The notes below the pieces were generated by a model that searched no databases, was not told the origin of the DNA, and worked only from the letters and a program-made list of their open reading frames with translations. 64,000 bases of DNA, taken from the NCBI RefSeq assembly GCF_963975345.1, contig NZ_CAXBGE010000001.1, positions 1-64,000 on the forward strand, given 5' to 3'. Within the stretch, counting starts at the first letter, position 1. Each line of letters opens with the position of its first letter. The DNA comes from Maricaulis sp963975345 (GTDB taxonomy: Bacteria; Pseudomonadota; Alphaproteobacteria; Caulobacterales; Maricaulaceae). Shown one piece after another: positions 35,940 through 45,507 of this stretch. The translations under genes were made by a program, and so were the position numbers.

Positions 35940-36305
35940 GTGCTGGGCATTATTCGCATCACCGCGATTACCAGTGCAGTTCTGTTGGGCGGCGCTGCCT
36001 TTGGTCAGCCCACCCATCAAAGTGTTCCGCGAGCGCTCGACGCGCAGGCGGACGAGGCCGCCGCAGCAGCCGAATTATTGCTGTTGGAGACGCTTCGCCG
36101 CCGGGCCACTAGCCCGACGGCGACAGTGGACACCGACAACGAAGATGCGATCCTGATTGTCGCCGAGGGGCCGGACAGCGTTGTTTGCCGCTGGCAATAC
36201 CGCAATGGCAGTCATTTCCGTGAAAGGCGTTGCCGGTCGCGGTTCCAGGCGCAGCGCGAAGAGCGCCAAGCGGCCTATGCGATGCGGCGATTGCGCGGCT
36301 TTTAG
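35940..36305 (+). CDS. small secreted protein, first of a tandem paralogous pair
   Basis: 121 residues, unrecognised function. GTG start at 35940 after TCTGGAGGCGG. A signal peptide is clear (LGIIRITAITSAVLLGGAAFGQ). An Ala/Glu-rich helix follows. The C-terminal motif VVCRWQYRNGSHFRERRC has two cysteines 15 residues apart. The gene to the right has the same motif, so the two are paralogs. Comparable 'C...TGS...R.C' secreted proteins are common in Caulobacterales and sphingomonads (recollection). The tail is Arg/Gln-rich. Confidence 0.7.
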   Translation: MLGIIRITAITSAVLLGGAAFGQPTHQSVPRALDAQADEAAAAAELLLLETLRRRATSPTATVDTDNEDAILIVAEGPDSVVCRWQYRNGSHFRERRCRSRFQAQREERQAAYAMRRLRGF

Positions 36306-36487
36306 GCTGTCGCCTTAGCCGCGGGCTGTGACCTGCGAGCGACTTGCACGCCCCGACGAACCGGTGGGGCCGTCGTGCGCTATTTGCTTTTAAGTTGCAT
36401 TTAGAGGGGTTGCGCCGCATCATTCCGCTGGTTTTGCCGCGCCGCAATCGGGTCGCGACTGGTTTCAACGCACGGGAGGAGAACAAC

Positions 36488-36820
36488 ATGAACAGATTCA
36501 TCGTGACTGGTCTTGCCACCGCATGTCTGCTGTCGGCGCCGGGTCTGGCCAATGGGCAGGATACAACTGAACTGGCGGTCGCTCCGGTGGACGCCGAGGT
36601 GAGCCAGACCGAACCTGCTGCGGAAGAGACGGCGGCGCCGGACGCGCCTCAGGTGGTCGAAAATGATCCCAATGAAGTGATCTGTCATACACGCCGGCAG
36701 ACCGGCAGCAATTTCCGCGAACGGATCTGCATGACGCGACGTCAGGCCGAGCAGGCTGAAGAAGCTGCGGAACGGTCACTCGCTCGGATGCGCCGGGGCC
36801 GGGCTTTTTCGCCGAACTAG
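36488..36820 (+). CDS. small secreted protein, second of a tandem paralogous pair
   Basis: 110 residues. The start MNRFIVTGL is set by an excellent GGGAGGAG box. It has a signal peptide (TGLATACLLSAPGLANGQ), an acidic Pro/Glu/Ala linker, then VICHTRRQTGSNFRERIC, the same two-cysteine motif as the upstream gene, followed by MTRRQAEQAEEAAER. The cysteines may form one periplasmic disulfide. Function is unknown. The 182-base gap between the pair and the separate strong ribosome site suggest independent expression. Confidence 0.75.
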   Translation: MNRFIVTGLATACLLSAPGLANGQDTTELAVAPVDAEVSQTEPAAEETAAPDAPQVVENDPNEVICHTRRQTGSNFRERICMTRRQAEQAEEAAERSLARMRRGRAFSPN

Positions 36821-37039
36821 TGCGGCCCGGACCGCAAGCCGCCCCGCCTGAACCGCTGCGAAGCGGAATGCGAGCTCGGCGATGCTTGCCCTGTCGCGCT
36901 TGCGACGAAGCTGTGACCCGACAGGGTCGGGCAATTGGCGTCAACTCGCCAGTCTTGTAATGACTTATGGACTTCAACAGCGCCCGGTCTTATGGCCGAG
37001 TATCTGTCTTTCCCGCCATTACCAGATTTCGAGACCCTG

Positions 37040-38050
37040 ATGCGCCATTTTCTATCGACTGCCGATTGGACCCGCCCCGAACTCCAAGGCCTGCTTGATC
37101 GCGCGGCCAGCTTCAAATCTGGCTCGGGCAGCCGTGCGCTCGAAGGCAAATCGATCGCGCTGCTCTTCTTCAATCCATCGCTGCGCACTCGCTCGTCTTT
37201 CGATATCGGTGCCTGGAAAATGGGCGGGCACGCCATTGTGCTCGATGCCAAGGGTGCGACCTGGCCACTCGAATTCGCCGACGGTGCGGTGATGGACGGG
37301 ACCGCCGAGGAGCATGTGCGTGAGGCCGCGCGAGTGTTGTCGAGCTATGTTGATCTGATTGCAATTCGCTGCTTCCCCGAGTTCAAGGACTGGGCCGTCG
37401 AGCGCGAGGATCCGATGATCTCGGCCTTCGCCCGGCATTCCACCGTGCCGGTGATCAATATGGAGACCATCGTCCATCCCTGTCAGGAGCTGGCGATGAT
37501 GTTGGCCATGCAGGAGCGGATCGGCGCCGTGCAGGACAAGACCTTCTTGTTGACCTGGGTTCCGCATCCCAAACCGCTCAATACGGCGGTCGCCAATTCG
37601 GCGCTGCTGATGGCGGCCAAGTTCGGGATGAATATCCGGCTTCTGGTCCCCGATGAGCGCTACCGTCTGGACGAACGCTATATGGGTGCGGCCGAGCGCT
37701 TTACCGCCGAGGGCGGCGGCTCTGTCACGATGACGAGCGATATTGAGGCAGCTTATTCCGGTGCCGATGCGGTTTATGCCAAGAGCTGGGGCGCGCTCCC
37801 CTTTTATGGCCATTGGGAAGACGAGGCGCCCTATCGTGCCAAGGGCGCGGATTTCATGATCACGCCGGAGAAGATGGCGTTGACCAATAGTGCCACCGTC
37901 AGCCATTGCCTGCCGATGCGGCGCAATGTGAAGATCGCCGATGCCGTCGTCGATAGCCCCGCTTTTCTGGGCATCGAAGAGGCCGCTAATCGCTTGCCGG
38001 TGCAACAGGCCGTGATGGAAGCGCTGGCCAATCAGGGACAGTTCAAGTGA
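37040..38050 (+). CDS. argF': N-acetylornithine carbamoyltransferase
   Basis: Makes N-acetylcitrulline from N-acetylornithine and carbamoyl phosphate, an arginine route known from Xanthomonas. From MRHFLSTADW the protein has 336 residues. It shows the carbamoyl-phosphate loop FFNPSLRTRSSFD (43-55), HPCQELA and HCLPMRRN. The features of acetylornithine enzymes rather than OTCases are GATWPLEFADGAVMDGTAEEH (in two parts), YAKSWGALPF and LTWVPHPKPLNTAVANSA. A Glu is kept at 90/91, where succinylornithine enzymes have Pro. The 37040 start matches the family; an earlier frame start (36935) does not. It overlaps argBA by four bases. Confidence 0.93.
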   Translation: MRHFLSTADWTRPELQGLLDRAASFKSGSGSRALEGKSIALLFFNPSLRTRSSFDIGAWKMGGHAIVLDAKGATWPLEFADGAVMDGTAEEHVREAARVLSSYVDLIAIRCFPEFKDWAVEREDPMISAFARHSTVPVINMETIVHPCQELAMMLAMQERIGAVQDKTFLLTWVPHPKPLNTAVANSALLMAAKFGMNIRLLVPDERYRLDERYMGAAERFTAEGGGSVTMTSDIEAAYSGADAVYAKSWGALPFYGHWEDEAPYRAKGADFMITPEKMALTNSATVSHCLPMRRNVKIADAVVDSPAFLGIEEAANRLPVQQAVMEALANQGQFK

Positions 38051-39375
38051 CGGCTCAAGCCCCCGGCGTTCGCCCGACGATTGTCCGCTTGCTGTCGCAT
38101 ATGCGCGACGGCAAGGAGATCCGCGAATACCTGCAGCGCTTTTCCGGGCTGGACCAGGAACGCTTCGCCGTCATCAAGGTCGGCGGCGCAGTGATCCAGG
38201 AGGATCTTGACGGTCTGGCAACGGCGTTGGCCTTTCTGCAATCGGTCGGCCTGTCGCCAGTTGTGGTGCATGGCGGCGGCCCGCAGTTGGATGCGGCCCT
38301 GTCCGAGGCCGGTATTGGCACCGAACGCATCAATGGTTTGCGGGTCACCCGTGAGAATGCGATCCCGATCATTCGCGACACGCTGACCCGCGCCAATCTC
38401 CAGCTGGTCGACGCGATCCGTGAGGCCGGTGGCCGCGCCGCTGCTGTGCCGCGTGGTGTGTTCGAGGCTGAGCTGATCGACGAAGACAAGTTGGGCCGGG
38501 TCGGCGAGCCGACGAATATCCATCTCGAACTTGTCGCGGCGGCTGCGCGGGCTGGACAGGCGGCGATCCTTGCCTGTCTTGGTGAAACCCATGACGGTCG
38601 CCTGGTCAATATCAATGCCGATTTTGCGGTGCGCGCCCTGGTGCAAGCCTTGCAGCCCTACAAGGTCGTGTTCCTGACGGGCACGGGCGGCCTGCTCGAC
38701 GAAGCGGGCGATGTGCTGTCCTCGATCAACCTGGCGACCGATTACGCGGGCCTGATGAACGCAGAATGGGTCAATGGCGGCATGCGATTGAAGCTTGAGG
38801 AGATCAAGCGCCTGCTCGACGATTTGCCGCTCTCCAGCTCGGTTTCGATCACCAGCCCGGCAGAGTTGGCGCGTGAGCTCTTTACCCATGCCGGCGCTGG
38901 CACGCTGATCCGTCGCGGCGAGACGATCTTGTCGACGAGCTCCAAGGATGAGCTCGATCTCGGCCGTCTCGACGCTTTGGTAACCAAGGCCTTCGGTCGC
39001 GCTCCGATCGCCGGCTATTGGGATAATCTCGTGCTCGACCACGCTTTCGTCACCGATAGCTACCGGGCCGCCGCGATCACGAAGCGGCTGGATGACTGGA
39101 TCTATCTCGACAAATTTGCCGTGCTGGACGATGCGCGTGGCGAAGGGCTGGGGCGCACGGTCTGGCACCGCTTGGTCGAATATGCGCCTCGCCTGATCTG
39201 GCGGTCGCGGACGGCCAATCCGGTCAACAACTTCTATTTTGACGAATGCGACGGCGCGATCCGGCGTGATGAATGGACCGTCTTCTGGCGCGGCGAAGGC
39301 ATTCGCCCGGCCGAGATCGACGCCGTTGTCACACGGGTGTTCGAACTGGCGCCGACGTTGGAGCCGGTGTCATGA
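38047..39375 (+). CDS. argBA: bifunctional N-acetylglutamate kinase / N-acetylglutamate synthase
   Basis: A 442-residue fusion performing the first two arginine steps. The amino-acid-kinase domain (about 1-285) has VIKVGGAVIQED, VVVHGGGPQLDAAL, INADFAVRALV and FLTGTGGLLDE. The C-terminal GNAT-type (DUF619) acetyltransferase (about 290-442) has YLDKFAVLDDARGEGLGRTV and the end WTVFWRGEG. This is the vertebrate-like NAGS/K type described from Xanthomonas and Maricaulis, usually feedback-inhibited by arginine. GTG start at 38047 overlaps the argF' stop. It is followed by argC with an ATGA overlap. Confidence 0.94.
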   Translation: MTAQAPGVRPTIVRLLSHMRDGKEIREYLQRFSGLDQERFAVIKVGGAVIQEDLDGLATALAFLQSVGLSPVVVHGGGPQLDAALSEAGIGTERINGLRVTRENAIPIIRDTLTRANLQLVDAIREAGGRAAAVPRGVFEAELIDEDKLGRVGEPTNIHLELVAAAARAGQAAILACLGETHDGRLVNINADFAVRALVQALQPYKVVFLTGTGGLLDEAGDVLSSINLATDYAGLMNAEWVNGGMRLKLEEIKRLLDDLPLSSSVSITSPAELARELFTHAGAGTLIRRGETILSTSSKDELDLGRLDALVTKAFGRAPIAGYWDNLVLDHAFVTDSYRAAAITKRLDDWIYLDKFAVLDDARGEGLGRTVWHRLVEYAPRLIWRSRTANPVNNFYFDECDGAIRRDEWTVFWRGEGIRPAEIDAVVTRVFELAPTLEPVS

Positions 39376-40301
39376 AAAAGCGGATCGGTCTGGTTGGTGC
39401 ACGCGGCCATACCGGGCGCGAATTGCTGCGCCTGATTGCGGCGCGCGATGATCTTGAACTCGTCTTCGCCAGTTCACGGGAACTGGCCGGCCAAGCGGTC
39501 CACGATATCGCGCCGGAGATAGCGGCCGGACTGATGTTCGAAGCCCTGTCGCCTGAGGCGGTCGCAGAACGAGGAGCGGATGCCGTTATTCTCGCCCTGC
39601 CCAATGATGCCGCCGGCGCCTTTGTCGCTGCGATTGAAGTGGTGAGCCGGAATACGATGATTGTTGATCTCTCGGCGGACTACCGGTTCGATGATGGCTG
39701 GACCTATGGTCTGCCTGAAATCCACGGCCGCGACGCGTTGCGCTCGGCAAGGCGGATCTCCAATCCAGGCTGCTATGCTACGGCCGGGCAGTTGGCCATT
39801 GCGCCGCTACGGGGCCGACTGGCGGCCGATCCACATGTCTTCGGTGTCTCGGGCTATTCTGGTGCCGGCACGACGCCGTCGCGGAAAAATAACCTGGAAG
39901 CCTTGCGTGACAATCTCATGCCCTATGCCCTGACCGGGCATTTGCACGAGAAAGAGATGTCGCGGCAGCTCGGGGTGGATGTCCATTTCACGCCGCACGT
40001 GGCGGCTTTCTTTCGCGGCATCGTCGCGACGGTGCACCTGTCCCTGGCAGAGCCGATCACACGTGAAGCCCTGATCGCGCTCTATGAGGCGGCCTACCGC
40101 GGTGAATCACTGGTGCGCGTGACCGAAGAGACACCGGAAGTGCGCGATGGGGCGGAGGTGGCCGGCGCTGTGATTGGCGGCTTCGGGCTCAGTTCCGATG
40201 GCCGCCACGCCGTGATCGTCTGCACGCTCGACAATCTGCTCAAGGGCGCGGCGGTTCAGGCCTTGCAGAATCTTTGCCTGGCGCTGGGGCTGCCGGAGTA
40301 A
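39372..40301 (+). CDS. argC: N-acetyl-gamma-glutamyl-phosphate reductase
   Basis: NADPH-dependent third step of arginine synthesis, 309 residues. Rossmann motif GARGHTGRELLRL (9-21), LPNDAAGAF, DLSADYRF, and catalytic Cys134 in SNPGCYATAGQLA. SGYSGAGTTPSRKN and HLHEKEM resemble the ArgC form found beside the acetylcitrulline route. The start MKKRIGLVG is fixed by the nucleotide fold and by an ATGA overlap with argBA; the frame open further upstream lies inside argBA. Confidence 0.94.
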   Translation: MKKRIGLVGARGHTGRELLRLIAARDDLELVFASSRELAGQAVHDIAPEIAAGLMFEALSPEAVAERGADAVILALPNDAAGAFVAAIEVVSRNTMIVDLSADYRFDDGWTYGLPEIHGRDALRSARRISNPGCYATAGQLAIAPLRGRLAADPHVFGVSGYSGAGTTPSRKNNLEALRDNLMPYALTGHLHEKEMSRQLGVDVHFTPHVAAFFRGIVATVHLSLAEPITREALIALYEAAYRGESLVRVTEETPEVRDGAEVAGAVIGGFGLSSDGRHAVIVCTLDNLLKGAAVQALQNLCLALGLPE

Positions 40302-41855
40302 TCAGTCCTCGTCCCGCTTGCCGTCATCGATTTCCTGCCAATGCGCCTCATAGGCCGCATCGCGCTCAATGCGGTGATAGCCCTGTGCCCGCCACAGCGT
40401 GAATTCGCGCGTCTTGTCGCCATCGAGCGGGATAGACAGGCTGCCAGCGGATTCGAACAGGTCGAAATCCTCACGCATTTTTGCCACTTCCAGCGGCCGG
40501 TGCGAGACGATCAGGATCGGTGCTGCATGACCGTCCTCGAGTGGCCATTCCTGTTCGGCATGATTGACCGGTCCGGAATAGCGCAACCACATCGCCAGTG
40601 GTGGGTTAGTATCGCTGCCATAGCGTTGCATCTGGTGGAAGATATTGCGGTCGTCGAACACGAGAGCGCTGTAGTCGGCAGCCATGCCCGCCTCGCCGAT
40701 GGCGTCGGCGGTTGCCTGCCAGGCACGGATGCGCTTGGTGGCGTTTTCAAGGTGGACGGCTTCTGTCAGCGAAGGGCTGACCACCACGACGCTCATGAAT
40801 AATCCGAGCGCGGTATGGAAGGCGATCGACCCATAGAGCACGCCGCGGCGCCAAGCCGGTCCGCGCAGCAAAAAGCTGGCGACCAGAAGGGTGGCTGCGA
40901 CATAGGCGGCGCCAGCCCAATTGGCGTGGGCGCGACTGATGAAGGCCTCTGCGGATACGGTCAGTAGTGGCGGCAGGATGAAGGCCGCCAGCAGTCGCGA
41001 TTCGGGCAAGGCCTCACGAAAGCGCCAGAGAATGCCGCCAAGGATTGCCAGCAGGACGACGAATAAGGCCGGCCCGAAAATGCCCAGCTGTCCGGCCAGA
41101 AACTCGACCAGTTCGCCGGGGTGAAACAGGTCTCCGCCCCAATTCGCATTGGCGGCGGTGTGGGTCACGGTGGCGAAATCATGCGCCGCATTCCACATGA
41201 TATTAGGCGTGAGCAAGGCCGTGCCGATCAGCAAGGCGAGCGCCCCACGCAAGGTGAGCAGGGCCTGGCGCGTCGGTGCATCGATGACGATGCCGATCCC
41301 CAGCCCGAGCACGAAATAGAGCATGACGTATTTGGACAGGAAGCCGAGACCTATCGCCACGCCGAGCCCGACGGCGCTGGCCCAGCCGCCACCATCGCGC
41401 AGGCGCAGAAGTGCGTAGAGCCCTGCGGACCAGGCGCACATGGCCGGCACGTCGGTCGAAATGACGGCGCCGGAGATGAACATGGATGGAATCGTCAGAT
41501 AGATGAGCGCTGCCCAAAACCCGGTCCGGGCGTCCCAGAGCTTGCGGGCACTGAGGAAGAGGAAGCTGGCCGTAATCGAATGCAGCACGGGCGAGGCCAG
41601 CCTGACGCTGAAATCGCTGTCGCCGAACAGGGTCGTCGCCAGCCTGATCAACCAGGCGATCATCGGCGGTTTCGAGAAATAGCCCCAGTCCAGTTGCAGC
41701 GACCAGACCCAGTATTGGGATTCGTCGGCGTAAAGCTCGATCGGGTTGAGCGCGAGGGCGAGAATGCGGACCAGGGTGACGCAAAGAATCAGTGCGACGG
41801 TCGCCCGCTGCCAAGTCCACGCCCATGGGGTGTATTTTCGATTCAACTCAACCAT
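40302..41855 (-). CDS. GT39/PMT-type membrane glycosyltransferase
   Basis: 517 residues with about 10-12 membrane helices in the N-terminal three quarters and a soluble C-terminal domain (about 120 residues). It has the catalytic acidic loop ELYADESQYWVW (aspartate-glutamate after helix 1), GYFSKPPMIAW and SKYVMLYF, typical of the ArnT/PMT_2 family that transfers sugars from polyprenyl-phosphate to lipid A or glycans at the periplasmic face. The acceptor is unknown. A start at 41888 would add 11 residues; neither ATG has a strong ribosome site. It converges on argC. Confidence 0.88.
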   Translation of the reverse strand: MVELNRKYTPWAWTWQRATVALILCVTLVRILALALNPIELYADESQYWVWSLQLDWGYFSKPPMIAWLIRLATTLFGDSDFSVRLASPVLHSITASFLFLSARKLWDARTGFWAALIYLTIPSMFISGAVISTDVPAMCAWSAGLYALLRLRDGGGWASAVGLGVAIGLGFLSKYVMLYFVLGLGIGIVIDAPTRQALLTLRGALALLIGTALLTPNIMWNAAHDFATVTHTAANANWGGDLFHPGELVEFLAGQLGIFGPALFVVLLAILGGILWRFREALPESRLLAAFILPPLLTVSAEAFISRAHANWAGAAYVAATLLVASFLLRGPAWRRGVLYGSIAFHTALGLFMSVVVVSPSLTEAVHLENATKRIRAWQATADAIGEAGMAADYSALVFDDRNIFHQMQRYGSDTNPPLAMWLRYSGPVNHAEQEWPLEDGHAAPILIVSHRPLEVAKMREDFDLFESAGSLSIPLDGDKTREFTLWRAQGYHRIERDAAYEAHWQEIDDGKRDED

Positions 41856-42181
41856 TGAGGGCTCACAAGTCTTAAGAAAGTGTAACATTTTCGCCGCAGG
41901 CTATGCCCTTTCCACTGTGGCGCGTAAAGAGCGCTTTGGACAGGGAATGCGGTGGTCGCAACGGGTTCGCCCCCCGTATGTAGGGCAAATGCCGGACCGA
42001 AAACACATATCTTGCGCGATTCAGCCCATGACGCGCGGATTCAAGTTTGGCGACGGTTAGGCGACGGTCACAAAACCTTCGCTGGCCTGTCTTGGATTCT
42101 TCGTAGGTCCGGCGTACGAGGCGCTTGCTTCGTCGGGGGACACGCTCCCCTGTTTGGTCGATCCTAGGGGGACATCTCCAA
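41856..42181. promoter_or_regulatory. divergent intergenic region, GT39 and TonB receptor
   Basis: 326 bases between divergent starts, less G+C-rich than its flanks. It must contain both promoters. AGGGGG at about 42168-42173 precedes the receptor start. I see no gene, no repeat and no recognisable operator. Confidence 0.5.
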
Positions 42182-45100
42182 ATGACATTCATGAAAAAAC
42201 TTTCACTGAGCGCGGCGACCATCGCCCTGCTGGCGGCCGCGCCGGTCGCTGTCCATGCGCAGGAAACCTCGTCTTCGCTGCGTGGTTCGGTCATCAACGG
42301 CGCTGGCGCCGCGATTTCCGGTGCCCGCGTCACCATCCAACACGTACCCAGTGGCTCGATTTCCAGAACCACAACCAGCGCCAATGGCGGGTTCTCCTCG
42401 ACCGGCCTGCGCGTCGGTGGTCCCTACAACGTCACGATCACGGCTGACGGCTATCAGCCTCGCCGCGTCGAAGACGTCTTCCTGTCACTCGGTGAGAGCC
42501 AGTCGCTCAATCTCGAAATGTCCGCGGGCTCTGAAACGACCGACGTGATCGTCGTCACCGCATCAGCCATTCAGGCCTTGAATACGGCTGTTGGTCCGAA
42601 TTCGACCTTCAGCCTGCGCGACCTGCAAGAAACCCCTGCGATCAATCGCGCGCTCGCCGATGTCGTGCGCCAGGATCCTCGCATCTATATCGACGAATCG
42701 TTCAACGACTCGATCCAGTGCGCCGGTGCCAATCCGCGCTATAACAGCCTTACGGTTGATGGTTTGGGCCTGAATGACGGCTTCGGTCTCAACTCGAACG
42801 GTTACCCGACCCAGCGCATGCCATTCTCCTACGACGCCATCGAGCAGGTCTCTGTGGAGCTGGCCCCGTTTGACGTCGAATACGGTGGCTTCACCGCCTG
42901 TAACATCAATGCTGTTACCAAATCCGGCACCAATGAATTCCATGGCGGCGCCTTCTTCGACTTCACCTCGGACGCACTTCAGGGCGACTCGCTTGAAGGC
43001 ACCGACTTCACTGTCCCTGAATACGAGCAGAAGCGTTACGGCATCACCTTCGGTGGCCCAATCATCCGCGACCGCCTGTTTTTCTTCGCCGCTTATGAGC
43101 GCTTTGAAGGTATCGACATTTTTGATCGTGGTCCTGAAGGTTCCGGCGCTCCAACCGAGATCACTGGTTTTACCCAGGCCGATTATGCCGACATTCTCGA
43201 CATCGCCCAGAACGTCTATGGCTATAATCCAGGTGGCATTCCAGGCAATGCCCCGGTTATCGATGAAAGCATCCTGGTTCGTGTCGACTGGAACATTAAT
43301 GACGACCACCGTTTTGCGCTGACCTACAACCAGTCGGAAGGTGCCAACCGTACCGAGTCTGACGGCGACAACAATGAGTTCGAGTACGAGAACCACCTTT
43401 ATAATCGTGGTTCAGACCTGACCGCCTACACCGCGCAGCTGTTCTCCAACTGGACGGATAATTTCTCTACCGAGGTGCGGGCCTCCTACCAGAAGGTCGA
43501 TTTCACTCAAGCTTCGATCAACGGCACCGATTTCGGTGAAGTCCAGATCCGAGTCGGCGGCAACACCATCTACATGGGTGCCGACGATTCACGTCAGTCC
43601 AACGAACTCAACTACTCGACCATGACCCTCAAGGGCGTGGGTCACTATCAGTGGAACGACCACTTCATCTCCTTCGGCGCCGAGCGTCTGACCTACGACA
43701 TTTTCAACCTCTTTGTTCAGCACACCGAGGGCGAATGGCGTTTCAACTCGATCACTGATTTCCGCAATGGCGATGTCGACCGCATCTATTACGGCAATGC
43801 CCGCGGCACGAATAACCCTGCCGATGCCGGTGCGAGCTTCACTTACGACATCAACACCGTCTACGCGCAGGACGAATGGTCTGGCCCGAATGGCCTGACC
43901 CTGATCGCCGGTCTGCGTTATGACTGGTACACGACCGATGACGTGCCGAACGCGAACCCGAACTTTCTGGCTCGTAATGGCTACACCAACGCCGACTCCC
44001 TCGATGGCCGCGGGCTGGTTCAGCCTCGCTTCGCCTTCACATGGGATGCCCGTCGTGACCTGACGCTTCGTGGTGGCTTTGGCCTCTATTCCGGCGGCAA
44101 TCCGAATGTCTGGGTTTCCAACAACTTCGCCAATGATGGCCTGACGGCTGTCCAGCTGACCAACCGTTCGCCAGACAATCTGTTGACCGGTGCAGAGACC
44201 TATACCCAGGACGAAGGTACTGGCGGTCGGCCGATCTGGGGCGTGCCACAGAGCATGTATGACAGCGTTGCTACCGGCGCAGCCAATTCCGGCGTTAACG
44301 CCATCGACCCGAATTTCGAAATTCCGGCCGAATGGAAAGCGGCATTGGGCTTCACCTATGACGGCGCTCTGCCTTATCTCGGTGACGGTTATACAGTGAT
44401 GGGCGATCTGCTTTACTCGCAAAGCCGCGACGCAGCCGGCATCGTCGATGCAACGCTTGAGCAAGTTGATACGGCACCGGATGGTCGCCCGATCTATCGC
44501 TCGATCGATCGCAGCGATCCCGATTGTGTCGTTCCAACCGCTGCAGCCTGTTCAAGCCGGAATTTCAATCAGGACTTCATTCTGACCAATTTCGACGGCG
44601 GCCAATCCCTCGTCTTGTCGCTCGCGGTCAGCCGTGATTATGATGACCTGGGTTTGAGCTGGACAGCTGCTTATGCCTACACCCAGTCCGAAGATGCCAA
44701 CCCGATGACCTCATCGGTTGCCTTCTCGAACTACGCGAACGTCGCGGTCTCCGATCCGAACAACCCGCGGGCCACCACGTCCAACTACGAGATCCCGCAC
44801 CGTTTCACAGGCCGGGTTTCCTGGGAGCATAACTTCTTCGACGACCTGACAACCCGGGCCACCCTGTTCGGGCAAGTCAGCCAATCGCGTGGCTATTCCT
44901 TCTCCTTCGATCGGGATGATGGCGACATGTTTGGTGATCTCGTTGACCGTCGTCACCTGCTCTACGTACCGACCGATGCGAGCGATCCGCTGGTTCGCTT
45001 CGCACCTGGCTTCGACACGGCGGCCTTCTTCGCCTACGCCGATGCCAACGGTCTGGCACGTGGTGCCATCGATCAGCGCAACTCACATGAAGGTTCCTGG

Positions 45101-45385
45101 TGGACCAAGATGGATCTGCGCATCGAGCAGGAATTCCCGGGCTTTGCTGAAGGTCATCGGGCTGCGGGTTATCTCGTGATCGAAAACCTCGGCAATTTGA
45201 TCAATGATGAATGGGGCATTCTCAACCAGGCGAATTTCCCGCAAATCCGCAATATCGTGAACGCGGATTATGATGCGGTCGCCAACCAGTATGTCTTCCA
45301 GAGCTTCAACCCGCAGGCTCCGGAATCCCGGGTCTCCACTGCGTCGACCTGGCAGGTCCTGTTTGGTGTGAAGTACGACTTCTAA
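42182..45385 (+). CDS. TonB-dependent receptor with carboxypeptidase-regulatory-like domain (Oar-like)
   Basis: 1067-residue outer-membrane receptor. Signal peptide to about residue 26 (AVHA|QE). A CarboxypepD_reg-like Ig domain spans about 28-115 (LRGSVINGAGAAISGARVTI, FSSTGLRVGGPYNVTITADG). TonB box DVIVVTA is at 121-127, then the plug (two Cys, in SIQCAGANPRYN and GFTACNINAVTKSG, may pair) and a 22-strand-type barrel ending in aromatic WQVLFGVKYDF, with terminal Phe. Oar-like receptors are often tied to protein or peptide uptake; the ligand is not predictable. It is preceded by AGGGGG and followed by a strong terminator. Confidence 0.93.
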   Translation: MTFMKKLSLSAATIALLAAAPVAVHAQETSSSLRGSVINGAGAAISGARVTIQHVPSGSISRTTTSANGGFSSTGLRVGGPYNVTITADGYQPRRVEDVFLSLGESQSLNLEMSAGSETTDVIVVTASAIQALNTAVGPNSTFSLRDLQETPAINRALADVVRQDPRIYIDESFNDSIQCAGANPRYNSLTVDGLGLNDGFGLNSNGYPTQRMPFSYDAIEQVSVELAPFDVEYGGFTACNINAVTKSGTNEFHGGAFFDFTSDALQGDSLEGTDFTVPEYEQKRYGITFGGPIIRDRLFFFAAYERFEGIDIFDRGPEGSGAPTEITGFTQADYADILDIAQNVYGYNPGGIPGNAPVIDESILVRVDWNINDDHRFALTYNQSEGANRTESDGDNNEFEYENHLYNRGSDLTAYTAQLFSNWTDNFSTEVRASYQKVDFTQASINGTDFGEVQIRVGGNTIYMGADDSRQSNELNYSTMTLKGVGHYQWNDHFISFGAERLTYDIFNLFVQHTEGEWRFNSITDFRNGDVDRIYYGNARGTNNPADAGASFTYDINTVYAQDEWSGPNGLTLIAGLRYDWYTTDDVPNANPNFLARNGYTNADSLDGRGLVQPRFAFTWDARRDLTLRGGFGLYSGGNPNVWVSNNFANDGLTAVQLTNRSPDNLLTGAETYTQDEGTGGRPIWGVPQSMYDSVATGAANSGVNAIDPNFEIPAEWKAALGFTYDGALPYLGDGYTVMGDLLYSQSRDAAGIVDATLEQVDTAPDGRPIYRSIDRSDPDCVVPTAAACSSRNFNQDFILTNFDGGQSLVLSLAVSRDYDDLGLSWTAAYAYTQSEDANPMTSSVAFSNYANVAVSDPNNPRATTSNYEIPHRFTGRVSWEHNFFDDLTTRATLFGQVSQSRGYSFSFDRDDGDMFGDLVDRRHLLYVPTDASDPLVRFAPGFDTAAFFAYADANGLARGAIDQRNSHEGSWWTKMDLRIEQEFPGFAEGHRAAGYLVIENLGNLINDEWGILNQANFPQIRNIVNADYDAVANQYVFQSFNPQAPESRVSTASTWQVLFGVKYDF

Positions 45386-45415
45386 CCACCTGCATTACCT
45401 GTAAATACACAGCGG

Positions 45416-45446
45416 AAGGGCGGCTCTTGAGCCGCCCTTCTTTTTT
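45416..45446 (+). terminator. intrinsic terminator after the TonB receptor gene
   Basis: AAGGGCGGCTC (45416-45426), loop TT, GAGCCGCCCTT (45429-45439), then CTTTTTT. A perfect 11-bp stem with a T tract, 30 bases after the receptor stop. Confidence 0.92.
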
Positions 45447-45507
45447 GCGCGGCGGCCGTGCTTTTTTGCGCTCGCGTGTTGATCGTCCGTGTGATAGAGG
45501 CGCGATC

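Noticed and set aside
39273..39371. N-terminal extension of argC
   Set aside because: The extension lies entirely within the acetyltransferase coding region in another frame, and the nucleotide-binding fold begins at MKKRIGLVG with an ATGA coupling.
41889..42181. Leader peptide or small gene before the TonB receptor
   Set aside because: The open frame upstream of the receptor start has no signal or ribosome site and simply extends the receptor frame; MTFMKKLSLS is a typical signal-peptide start.
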